Source: an uncultured Eggerthellaceae bacterium
Lineage (GTDB): Bacteria; Actinomycetota; Coriobacteriia; Coriobacteriales; Eggerthellaceae
Assembly (NCBI GenBank): GCA_910585565.1
Contig: CAJUFC010000192.1
Span: 1 to 20,691, forward strand
Length of the DNA: 20,691 bases
Direction: 5' to 3'
The notes under the pieces were generated by a model. That model was given only the letters and a program-made list of their open reading frames with translations. It was not told the origin of the DNA and did not search any database. Position 1 is the first letter of the stretch; every line of letters begins with the position of its first letter. Positions 1-6,223 of this stretch are shown here, piece after piece. The position numbers and the translations under genes were made by a program.

Positions 1-1
1 C

Positions 2-316
2 GCATGGGTGGCCGACAAGCCGCACGACGCCATCGTCATGGAGGGCTTCGTGGGCGGATACCGGGGACGCCAGGGCGGCTACACGTTCCAGACGCCGTAC
101 CTGTGCGGCTACCTGCACGCGGCGCTCGCAAGCGAGCGCATCGCCATCCAGACGAGCCGCCAGGTGCTCAACCCGAGATCCAAGGGCAACGCGGCCGAGC
201 TGCGCGCCCTCATGGAGCGCGGCACGGCTCCCATCCCCGGATGCGACCGGCTCACCAACGATCACCTGAGGGCTGCCGCGTGCCACGGGGCCTACTACCT
301 GGCGCGCAATGCGTAA
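2..316 (+). CDS. RuvC-like Holliday junction resolvase candidate (5' end cut by window)
   Basis: The frame is open from the window edge, so this is probably the C-terminal part of a longer protein; an internal GTG at 8 could be read as a start but has no visible ribosome site. About 104 residues are visible. The stretch IVMEGF (an acidic residue after a hydrophobic strand) and the C-terminal NDHLRAAACHGAYYLAR (Asp followed by an Ala-rich helix) resemble the second and last acidic motifs of RuvC/RNase H-fold resolvases in phages. The first catalytic Asp would lie upstream of the window. If correct, it would resolve branched DNA before packaging. Its stop overlaps the next gene by 8 bases, which suggests coupling. 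The family call rests on motif spacing only; it could be an unrelated hypothetical protein. Confidence 0.45.
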   Translation, partial: AWVADKPHDAIVMEGFVGGYRGRQGGYTFQTPYLCGYLHAALASERIAIQTSRQVLNPRSKGNAAELRALMERGTAPIPGCDRLTNDHLRAAACHGAYYLARNA

Positions 317-884
317 GGGGGCGCGCCGCAGAGACTGGACGGTGGCCGAGGAGCGGTTCCTCGTGGCCAACGCCGGGAAGATGGCGAAGCGCGAGATATG
401 CCGTCGCCTCAAGCGGTCGTCCAAGGGCGTCGAGTGCAAGGCACGCGCCCTGCGCCGCGCAGGCGTCCCGATCGACCTCAGATGCCACCGCAGCCGCCTG
501 GCCCCCTGCCCCGCATGCGGATGCCCGTCAGGGACGCTCGGCAAAGAGGGCATCTGCGAGCCGTGCAGGAGGCGGGAACAGCTCGACGCCGTCAACGCCA
601 GGGCCGCCGAGCTATGGCCGCTCCTGTCGCAGGCAGACCGAGACACCTACGAGCGCACGGAGGCGCAGACCAGCGCGTCCAGGCGCGACCCGCGGCCCAA
701 GGCGCCAGACACGCGGGGCATGTCCCGCTACTCCAAGGCAAGGGCCGAGGAGGCACATGCGCTCGCGCTGGAGGCGTGGACGGTCGGCAACCTCAAGCGC
801 GAAATCAAGCGCGCGCAGAAGCGCAAGGAGCGCATCGAGAAAAAGAGCGAAATCAATGAGGGTTTGCAAGGAGACCCCAGTTAG
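309..884 (+). CDS. Myb/SANT-like DNA-binding protein with zinc ribbon
   Basis: A 191-residue protein of unknown precise role. Residues about 8-50 (WTVAEERFLVANAG, then KREICRRLKRS) look like the Myb/SANT-like helical domain seen in many phage proteins, where a Trp starts the first helix and an L-x-RS turn precedes the recognition helix. A zinc ribbon follows with pairs C67/C70 and C83/C86. The C-terminal third is rich in Lys, Arg and Glu and probably helical. The start ATG lies 8 bases inside the end of the upstream gene. DNA binding is inferred from both modules; a regulatory or recombination-accessory role is possible. No catalytic residues are visible. Confidence 0.6.
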   Translation: MRKGARRRDWTVAEERFLVANAGKMAKREICRRLKRSSKGVECKARALRRAGVPIDLRCHRSRLAPCPACGCPSGTLGKEGICEPCRRREQLDAVNARAAELWPLLSQADRDTYERTEAQTSASRRDPRPKAPDTRGMSRYSKARAEEAHALALEAWTVGNLKREIKRAQKRKERIEKKSEINEGLQGDPS

Positions 885-894
885 GAGCACACAA

Positions 895-1236
895 ATGACC
901 AAGAAGATGAAGGAGAACAAAGCGGGGCTCTACGTCCCGAACCGGTTCGCCGAGGAGATCAGCGATGCCCTGCGTTCGTCGGGGATGCCCGCCGACTTCG
1001 TGCGGGGAGGCGAGGTGGTGCTTGGCTATCTCAACTGCCCCGAGGACGCGGACATGCACGGGACGGACATCGCCGACTGGCTCGCGAACGCCAAGGCCGT
1101 CATCGAGCGCGACGAGATGGGCGCGATCATCAAGCTCGCCAAGGAAACCATCGCCGAGATCGAGGAGACGCTTGCGGGCAAGGGCATCGAGGTGGCCGAC
1201 TGCCGCGTCGTGAGGCTGGGGGGCGATGCGGCATGA
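895..1236 (+). CDS. Hypothetical phage protein (113 aa)
   Basis: I do not recognise this protein. The start at 895 is chosen because AGGAG at 883-887 lies 7 bases upstream and itself overlaps the stop of the previous gene (TTAGGAG); the same frame is open far upstream but only as a shadow of other genes. The product is acidic and mostly helical, with a C-terminal stretch IIKLAKETIAEIEETLAGKG that could form a coiled coil, followed by a short CRVVRL strand. There are no membrane segments. It overlaps the ParB-like gene by ATGA, so both are probably translated together. Confidence 0.6.
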   Translation: MTKKMKENKAGLYVPNRFAEEISDALRSSGMPADFVRGGEVVLGYLNCPEDADMHGTDIADWLANAKAVIERDEMGAIIKLAKETIAEIEETLAGKGIEVADCRVVRLGGDAA

Positions 1237-2435
1237 CGACCATCGAGACCGTCAGCATCGAGGACGTGTACCCGCTCGAGGACGAGTATGGCAACCAGTA
1301 CCTCTCGCGCGACTACTCGACCAAGGAGAACAAGGCGTACGTCAAGGAGCTCGCGCGTTCCATGGCCGCCAAGGGCGTGCCCGACGAGCCGGTGGTGCTC
1401 GTGCGCGACGGGGGCATCTATCGCATCAAGGCAGGCAACTCCCGCGTCATGGCCATGCGCGAGCTCGGCACCAAGCGGTTCGAGGCGGTCATCGACGAGG
1501 ACGACACGCCCCAGTCGCTCGTCGAGGCGGCCATCAGGACGAACACCAAGAAGAAGTACGAGGCCGTGGAGGAGTCGCGCTTCGTGCAGCAGCTGGCCCT
1601 CTTGGCCCCCGACGAGTACGTGGGCGACGTGGCCGGCATGGAGCCGGCGAAGGTCGCGCGCATCCGCAAGGCACGCGCCGTCGTGGACGACGCGGCCGAA
1701 GACATGAGCCTTCTGCGCCTCATCGCCATCGGCGAGTTCGCCGACGACCCCGAGGCGGTGAAGGAGCTCGCCAACTGCACCGAGAAGGAGTTCGAGCGCA
1801 TCGCCGACCGGCTGCGGCGCAATCGCGAGGTCGCCGAGAAGAGATCAGAGATGGAAGCCGCGCTCGCAGCCCGCGGCATCGAGGTGACAGACTGCGTCCC
1901 TGCCGGCCTCTCGTACATCCTGCCCGTGTGTTCACCCGAAGACATCCCGGACGACCTTCCTTGCGACGCAGTCGCAAGGAGCTCATACGGATGCCAGTAC
2001 GGCATCTACGGCACGATAGCCGAGGAGGTCGATCCCGAGGAGGAGGCCCGCAGGGCGGAGCTCGACGCGCGCAAGGCCCTTTGGGATGCGACGAGCGACG
2101 CACGCGAGGCGTGGCTCGCCGGGCACGTCGAAGAGCCGATGCCGGCCCTCTGGGAGCTGACCGATGAGTCGCCCTACAACTACGCCGTCGACAGGTTCGT
2201 CGAAGAGCATGGCATCTCGCTGCCCAAAGGGCCGGCAGACGCAATCAATGCGCTATTCGAGGGCAACGAAAGGCCCATCGACCGGTGGTCAGGCGAGCTG
2301 CGCACGGACAGGTGCCGCTCCTTCCTGGCTTTCGCCGACATCCTGCGTGGCCTCGGATACGAGCCTCCTCAGGAGGAAGAGGAGCTATGCCGCATCGTCA
2401 AGGAGCACCTGGAGTCGGAAGGAGACGACCAATGA
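1233..2435 (+). CDS. ParB/Srx-fold nuclease-like protein
   Basis: A 400-residue protein. The N-terminal 110 residues resemble the ParB N-terminal (ParB/Srx) domain: an opening strand VSIEDVYPLEDEYGN, a helix KAYVKELARSMAAKG, a strand PVVLVRDGGIYRIKAG, and the signature GNSR at 68-71 followed by a small-residue helix (VMAMRELG), matching the G-x-x-R box of the family. The rest is acidic and helical and is unfamiliar to me. ParB-fold proteins in phages include CTP- or nucleic-acid-binding and nuclease types; no partner ParA is present, so plasmid-style partition is unlikely. It sits between a hypothetical gene (ATGA overlap) and DUF1351 (ATGA overlap), inside the recombination operon, so a role in DNA processing is the likeliest inference. 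Confidence 0.65.
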   Translation: MTTIETVSIEDVYPLEDEYGNQYLSRDYSTKENKAYVKELARSMAAKGVPDEPVVLVRDGGIYRIKAGNSRVMAMRELGTKRFEAVIDEDDTPQSLVEAAIRTNTKKKYEAVEESRFVQQLALLAPDEYVGDVAGMEPAKVARIRKARAVVDDAAEDMSLLRLIAIGEFADDPEAVKELANCTEKEFERIADRLRRNREVAEKRSEMEAALAARGIEVTDCVPAGLSYILPVCSPEDIPDDLPCDAVARSSYGCQYGIYGTIAEEVDPEEEARRAELDARKALWDATSDAREAWLAGHVEEPMPALWELTDESPYNYAVDRFVEEHGISLPKGPADAINALFEGNERPIDRWSGELRTDRCRSFLAFADILRGLGYEPPQEEEELCRIVKEHLESEGDDQ

Positions 2436-3382
2436 GCGAGAGCGCAATCCCCATCGAGATGACGGCCGAGCCAATCGAGCCGAGCAAGGACATGCGCGTA
2501 GCCTACACCCCCGCCGTCATCGAAGACAACCTGGCGGCGCTCGAAGCATACGTCGAGGAGGAGATAGCGCCATATGTCGGCGCCGTGATAGACCCCGACG
2601 ACAACGAGCAGGTCAAGGGCGCGCGGGCTTGCATGAAGGCCCTGAACGACCTGAAGCGCCCCATCGACAACGAGCGCAAGCGCGTCAAGTTCGCATACGA
2701 GAGGCCCCTGAAGGAGTTCGAGGCGAAGGTAAAGGCCATCACCACCAAGATCGACGACGTGAGGGGCGGCATCAAGGCGCAGGTCGACGCCGCCGACGCC
2801 GCGTTCAAGGAGCGCCGGCGCGCCCTGCTCGAAGAGGAGTACGCCGGCTGCGCGGGGCCAATCGCCGATGTCATAGCGTTCGAGGCGGTCCTCGACCCCA
2901 AGTGGCTAAACCGCTCCACGAGCGAGGCAAAGGCCATGAGCGAGCTCGGAGACAAGGTCGCGTCGGCCCTGAAGGGGTACAAGACCCTGCAGTCGAAGGA
3001 GCTGGCCCACAAGGACGAGGTGGTCAAGCGTTACGCCGACACCCTAGACCTGGTCGCAGCCCTCGAGCTGGAAGACGAGCTCGCCGACCGCGACCGACAG
3101 ATGGCCGAGTTCAAGGCGGCACAGCAGGCGGCAGAGGCCGCCAAGCGCGAGGCCATGGAGAGGGCGGCCGAGCTCGGCAGCACCATCATCATAGCCAACA
3201 GGCCAAAGAATGAGCCAGCCGCAACCCATGAGGCGAAAGCGCCAGAGCCCGTCCGCCGCTGGTCGCTGGCCATGGAGTTCGAGGGCACCGAAGCCTTCGC
3301 CCGCGATGTGGCCGCGGCCCTCAAGGAGCTGGGCGTGACCGGCGCCACCATCAAGTGCCTGGGGGTGGTCGGAAATGTCTAA
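2432..3382 (+). CDS. DUF1351 family phage protein
   Basis: A 316-residue protein matching the look of DUF1351: a short N-terminal strand region, then a long charged helical part (NDLKRPIDNERKRVKFAYERPLKEF..., continuing KAITTKIDDV) and a conserved DPKWLNRSTS block about two fifths into the protein. The C-terminal 50 residues (RRWSLAMEFEGTEAFARDVAAALKELG) form a separate small domain. DUF1351 genes are usually found beside phage annealing proteins (RecT, Bet, Erf), as here with Bet immediately downstream, overlapping by 8 bases. Its biochemical function is not established. The start at 2432 is set by the ATGA overlap with the ParB-like gene; the same frame is open further upstream but would overlap that gene heavily. 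Confidence 0.75.
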   Translation: MSESAIPIEMTAEPIEPSKDMRVAYTPAVIEDNLAALEAYVEEEIAPYVGAVIDPDDNEQVKGARACMKALNDLKRPIDNERKRVKFAYERPLKEFEAKVKAITTKIDDVRGGIKAQVDAADAAFKERRRALLEEEYAGCAGPIADVIAFEAVLDPKWLNRSTSEAKAMSELGDKVASALKGYKTLQSKELAHKDEVVKRYADTLDLVAALELEDELADRDRQMAEFKAAQQAAEAAKREAMERAAELGSTIIIANRPKNEPAATHEAKAPEPVRRWSLAMEFEGTEAFARDVAAALKELGVTGATIKCLGVVGNV

Positions 3383-4376
3383 CGAGATCGTGCAGTACAA
3401 GGCCGACAACGGCCAGGACATCACCGTGACCGAGCAGGACGTTCGCGACCTCATGGCGGCGAACGGCAACGACATGAAAAACGTCACCTCCCAAGAGGTC
3501 AAGATGTTCCTGCGCCTGTGCCAGTCCCAGAGGCTCAATCCGTTCACCCGCGACGCATACATCGTTAAGTACGGCAACCAGCCGGCGTCGGTCATCGCAG
3601 GCAAGGACGCCTTTGTGAAGCGAGCGACGCGCAACAAGAGATACCGGGGACACGAGGCCGGCATCACCGTCGTTCGCAGGATCAAGCGCAACCAGAACTC
3701 AGGAGTTGAAACGGTGATCGACCGCCGCGAAGGCTCCATGCTGCTCAAGGACGAAGAGCTCATAGGCGGCTGGTGCAAGGTCCACCTCGACGGCTACGAG
3801 TGCCCCATCTACGACGAGGTGGCGCTGTCCGAATACTCGGCGCCCGACAAGTACGGCAAGAACGGCTGGAGCCGCATGCCCGCGACGATGATCCGCAAGG
3901 TGGCGCTCTGCCACGCCCTGCGCGAGGCCTTCCCCGAAGACCTCGGCGGCCTCTATGGGGCCGAGGAGATGGGCCAGGCGGAGGCAGGCCAGGAGCAGGA
4001 CGGCCAGGCGCCCGCGCGGCCCCAGAAGGCCGAGCCGATGGAGGTCGTCGTCGAGGACGTGCCGGAAAGCGGCCCGGCGCAGGAAGACCCGCGCCGGACG
4101 CTCTGGGACGAGGTCGCCAAGCTCAAGGCCAAAGCCCTCGCCTACGGCACCGCCGAGGACGCAATCAGGTCCTGGATGCGCGCCCACATCACCGACGCCG
4201 ACGGGGACGCCAAGGAGACGCGAGAGTACGCGCCCGAGGACGTGGCGAGGCTCCGCGACTACCTCGCCGCCAACGTCGCCGATCACGAGCGGCTGTTGCA
4301 GGAGCAGACGCCCGAGGACGCCGAGTACGAGGTGGTCGACGAGCCGGACCTGGCCGACCACGACATCGAGTTCTAG
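3375..4376 (+). CDS. bet: Phage recombination protein Bet (single-strand annealing protein)
   Basis: A 333-residue protein of the lambda Red-beta/Bet family, which binds single-stranded DNA and anneals complementary strands. The first 200 residues carry the family features: EVKMFLRLCQSQRLNPFTRDAYIVKYG, PASVIAGKDAFVKRA, a central GWCKVHLDG, and KNGWSRMPATMIRKVALCHALREAFPE near the end of the core. Lambda Bet is about 260 residues; here an acidic extension of about 120 residues follows. It contains a helical module (WDEVAKLKAKALAYGTAEDAI) and ends in EPDLADHDIEF, which resembles the acidic C-terminal tip of SSB proteins. No Red-alpha or YqaJ exonuclease partner lies nearby. The start overlaps the end of the DUF1351 gene. 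Confidence 0.9.
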   Translation: MSNEIVQYKADNGQDITVTEQDVRDLMAANGNDMKNVTSQEVKMFLRLCQSQRLNPFTRDAYIVKYGNQPASVIAGKDAFVKRATRNKRYRGHEAGITVVRRIKRNQNSGVETVIDRREGSMLLKDEELIGGWCKVHLDGYECPIYDEVALSEYSAPDKYGKNGWSRMPATMIRKVALCHALREAFPEDLGGLYGAEEMGQAEAGQEQDGQAPARPQKAEPMEVVVEDVPESGPAQEDPRRTLWDEVAKLKAKALAYGTAEDAIRSWMRAHITDADGDAKETREYAPEDVARLRDYLAANVADHERLLQEQTPEDAEYEVVDEPDLADHDIEF

Positions 4377-4385
4377 GAGCCGCAC

Positions 4386-5048
4386 ATGGGGATGGTCATA
4401 CACGACGACTACTACGAGGCGGCCATGCAGCTTCCCGCGAAGCAGCGCGGCGACTTCCTCATGGCCGTCGTCAGATACGGGTTCGAGGGGGCGGAGCCGC
4501 AAGGCTCTCCCCCCTGGCTCCCGGTGTTCACGGTGATCAAAGGGCGCATAGCCCTATCTGCCGAGCGAGCGAAGGCCGGAAGCAAAGGCGGAGCAAAGCG
4601 CAAGCAAAAGCGAAGCAAAAGCATGAATTGCTCGAACGCGGGAGCGGAGCAAAGCGCAGGTTTGCCTACGCGCGTAGAGGATGAGGATGAGGATGAGGAT
4701 GAGAAACCCCCTTCCTACCCCTTCGAGCAGATAGGCGAAGACGCGCCTTTCTGGCTCCAGTGCCTCGCAGCCTTCACCGAGGTGACGGGGCACGCCTACA
4801 CCACGATGCCCGAGAGGTGCCGCCACATGCTGGAACGTTCGGAGGGCGCCTGCACGGTCGACGAGGTCAAGGAGATGGTCGCCTACAAGCGCGACGAGTG
4901 GGCGGGGACCCGCTGGAAGGGCTGCATCACGCCCAACTTCCTGTTCTCGCCCGACCATTTCGAGCAATGCATGAACCAATCGAAGGCCGCCAGAGAGGAG
5001 GCAGGAAGACATGGAGTCTATGACAGGGACGACGCCCCGTTCGCCTGA
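4386..5048 (+). CDS. DnaD-like phage replication protein (DUF6291-like N-terminus, phg_2220-type C-terminus)
   Basis: A 220-residue protein, probably the phage replication initiator or primosome organiser. Residues 5-70 (HDDYYEAAMQLPAKQRGDFLMAVVRYG...) resemble DUF6291. A Lys/Ser/Gln-rich linker (66-80) and an acidic run of alternating Glu and Asp (98-106) follow. Residues about 115-205 match the conserved phage C-terminal domain of DnaD-like proteins: FTEVTGHAYTTMPE, a central helix EMVAYKRDEWAG, and the closing TPNFLFSPDHFEQCMNQ. AGGAG at 4375-4379, overlapping the stop of bet, supports the ATG at 4386. The linker DNA carries an 11-bp repeat array that may be the origin. DnaC is encoded directly downstream, as expected for helicase loading. 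The C-terminus ends DRDDAPFA. Confidence 0.75.
   Translation: MGMVIHDDYYEAAMQLPAKQRGDFLMAVVRYGFEGAEPQGSPPWLPVFTVIKGRIALSAERAKAGSKGGAKRKQKRSKSMNCSNAGAEQSAGLPTRVEDEDEDEDEKPPSYPFEQIGEDAPFWLQCLAAFTEVTGHAYTTMPERCRHMLERSEGACTVDEVKEMVAYKRDEWAGTRWKGCITPNFLFSPDHFEQCMNQSKAAREEAGRHGVYDRDDAPFA
4581..4658 (+). repeat. Iteron-like 11-bp direct repeats, possible replication origin
   Basis: Four tandem 11-bp units start at 4581, 4592, 4603 and 4614, with the pattern AGCAAA(A)GCGN: AGCAAAGGCGG, AGCAAAGCGCA, AGCAAAAGCGA, AGCAAAAGCAT. A fifth copy at 4648-4658 is identical to the second. Because 11 is not a multiple of 3, each copy is read in a different frame, so protein-level repetition does not explain the array. 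It sits in the linker region of a replication-protein gene, the same position in which lambda and several lactococcal phages keep their origin. Hand count for 4581-4640 gives 31 of 60 G+C, lower than the flanks. Confidence 0.55.
4677..4703 (+). repeat. GAGGAT hexanucleotide microsatellite
   Basis: GAGGAT is repeated four times followed by GAG. It is in frame and encodes alternating Glu and Asp in the linker of the DnaD-like protein. Copy number changes here would lengthen or shorten the linker without a frameshift. It may be simple slippage. Confidence 0.85.
4996..5001 (+). promoter_or_regulatory. Ribosome binding site for dnaC
   Basis: AGGAGG lies 9 bases before the ATG at 5011 and within the upstream coding region. 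It decides the start of the helicase loader, which overlaps the DnaD-like gene by 38 bases. Confidence 0.75.
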
Positions 5049-5772
5049 GATCACCGAGGACTGGTCGCAGGCGCGCGAGTGCCCGCACTGCGGCGCGATG
5101 CTGCCGATGCGCGTGCTCGGCGTCAGCGTGGGGCGCATCACCTCCGTTCCGATCGGGCACGCCCCCTGCGGGTGCGAGGGCGCAAGGACGGCCGCCGAGG
5201 CCGAGCGGGCAGACGACGGGGGCGCCAAGGCGCGCAGGCTTGAGCGGGCCGGCATCCCGCCACGCTACCGCGAGGCCTCCCATCCCTGGGCCGCCAAGAT
5301 GGCCGCGCAGGCCCTCGACGGGCAGGGGTACTTCGTTCACGGCCCCAACGGCACGGGCAAGACGACGCTCGCCATGGCGGCGGCGCTGCTCCTCCTGGAG
5401 CTGGATGCCGACGTGCTCGCCATGTCCGCATACGACCTCATGGACGCGATGCGAAGCCGTCGCGACGAGGACAGGTCGCTCTTCGAGCGCGCGGCCTCGT
5501 GCCGGGTGCTCGTCTTGGACGACCTCGGCAAGGAGGCCAGCAACACCGCCTACTCGTGCGAGAGGCTGTTCGCGATCGTGGACAGGCGCGACAAGGCCAT
5601 GCTGCCGACCATCGTCACGAGCAACTTCAGCCTATCCACGATCGCGCGGCGCATCACCGCGGGCGCAGTCGGGGACGCCATAGCGTCGCGCCTCGCGGCG
5701 TCGTGCAAGCAGGTCAAGCTCGACGGCGACGACATGCGCCTGAAAGGGGGTTGCCATGGCGAGCAAGCGTAG
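5011..5772 (+). CDS. dnaC: DnaC/IstB-type AAA+ helicase loader
   Basis: A 253-residue ATPase that loads the replicative DNA helicase onto the origin. An N-terminal zinc site is suggested by CPHC (24-27) and CGC (53-55). Walker A is GPNGTGKTT at 111-119, Walker B is VLVLDDLGKE with D170/D171, the sensor-1 segment is IVTSNFS, and the Arg-finger segment is DAIASRLAA near the C-terminus. Length and motif spacing match phage and host DnaC/IstB proteins. It follows the DnaD-like replication protein, the usual pairing in Gram-positive phages; no replicative helicase gene is visible in the window, so host DnaB may be the client. A second in-frame ATG lies at 5020, but AGGAGG spacing favours 5011. Confidence 0.88.
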   Translation: MESMTGTTPRSPEITEDWSQARECPHCGAMLPMRVLGVSVGRITSVPIGHAPCGCEGARTAAEAERADDGGAKARRLERAGIPPRYREASHPWAAKMAAQALDGQGYFVHGPNGTGKTTLAMAAALLLLELDADVLAMSAYDLMDAMRSRRDEDRSLFERAASCRVLVLDDLGKEASNTAYSCERLFAIVDRRDKAMLPTIVTSNFSLSTIARRITAGAVGDAIASRLAASCKQVKLDGDDMRLKGGCHGEQA

Positions 5773-6223
5773 CCTATCCCTGATATCGGCCAGCAAGGCC
5801 GAGATGTTCGGCATGCCCCACGCCGGCGCGCGCTACACCGGGCGCGGCGTGGCCAGGTACGCCCGCACGCAGGACGAGTGCGCGATCTGCGGCGCGCCCG
5901 CACGGTCCGTGCACCACACGGCCTCGCGCGGCCTCGGCGAGCGGGTCATGGAGACCCCGAACGGCGACTTCTCGCTCCGGCCCGCGCTCATGTGCCTCTG
6001 CGGCACGGGCACCACGGGATGCCACGGAGACATCGAGGACGGGCGAATGTCGGTGCGCTGGGAGTGGTACGACCCCGACGACGCCGGAAGGTGGGCCGAC
6101 GGAAGCCTGCTCTGCTTCTTCGCCCCCAACGACCCGGGCCTCTACGACCTCGGCCGCTGGGTCGTCGAGCACCGCGGCAAGGCCGTCTGCGAGATAACGG
6201 GCTCGGGAAGGAGGCCGCTGTGA
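5756..6223 (+). CDS. HNH-like zinc-binding protein
   Basis: A 155-residue protein with an HNH-type arrangement: CAIC (C42, C45), HH at 53-54, N69 followed by a hydrophobic strand, then a Cys-rich loop ending GCHG (C89, H90). In HNH endonucleases the first His, the Asn and the last His form the metal-binding catalytic site while Cys pairs bind zinc. The C-terminal 60 residues (WEWYDPDDAGRW..., then LCFFAPNDPGLYDLGRWVVEH) are not familiar. It overlaps dnaC by 17 bases and the helicase-methyltransferase gene by GTGA. The likely role is DNA cleavage during replication or recombination, but the nuclease activity is inferred from motif order only. Confidence 0.55.
   Translation: MASKRSLSLISASKAEMFGMPHAGARYTGRGVARYARTQDECAICGAPARSVHHTASRGLGERVMETPNGDFSLRPALMCLCGTGTTGCHGDIEDGRMSVRWEWYDPDDAGRWADGSLLCFFAPNDPGLYDLGRWVVEHRGKAVCEITGSGRRPL
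6208..6214 (+). promoter_or_regulatory. Ribosome binding site deciding the GTG start of the helicase-methyltransferase
   Basis: AAGGAGG lies 5 bases before GTG 6220. The open frame extends about 340 bases further upstream, but only this site, together with the GTGA overlap, gives a plausible start. Confidence 0.75.

Noticed and set aside
4..1236. Long open frame upstream of the 113-aa gene
   Set aside because: The first 890 bases are a frame shadow of the two real upstream genes; a ribosome site places the start at 895.
3699..4502. Minus-strand 267-codon open frame opposite bet
   Set aside because: Composition is Val/Leu/Gly/His-rich, as expected opposite a G+C-rich gene, and no family motif or ribosome site is seen.
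5878..6219. N-terminal extension of the helicase-methyltransferase
   Set aside because: It is an Arg/Pro-rich shadow of the HNH-like gene; GTG 6220 has AAGGAGG and a GTGA overlap.
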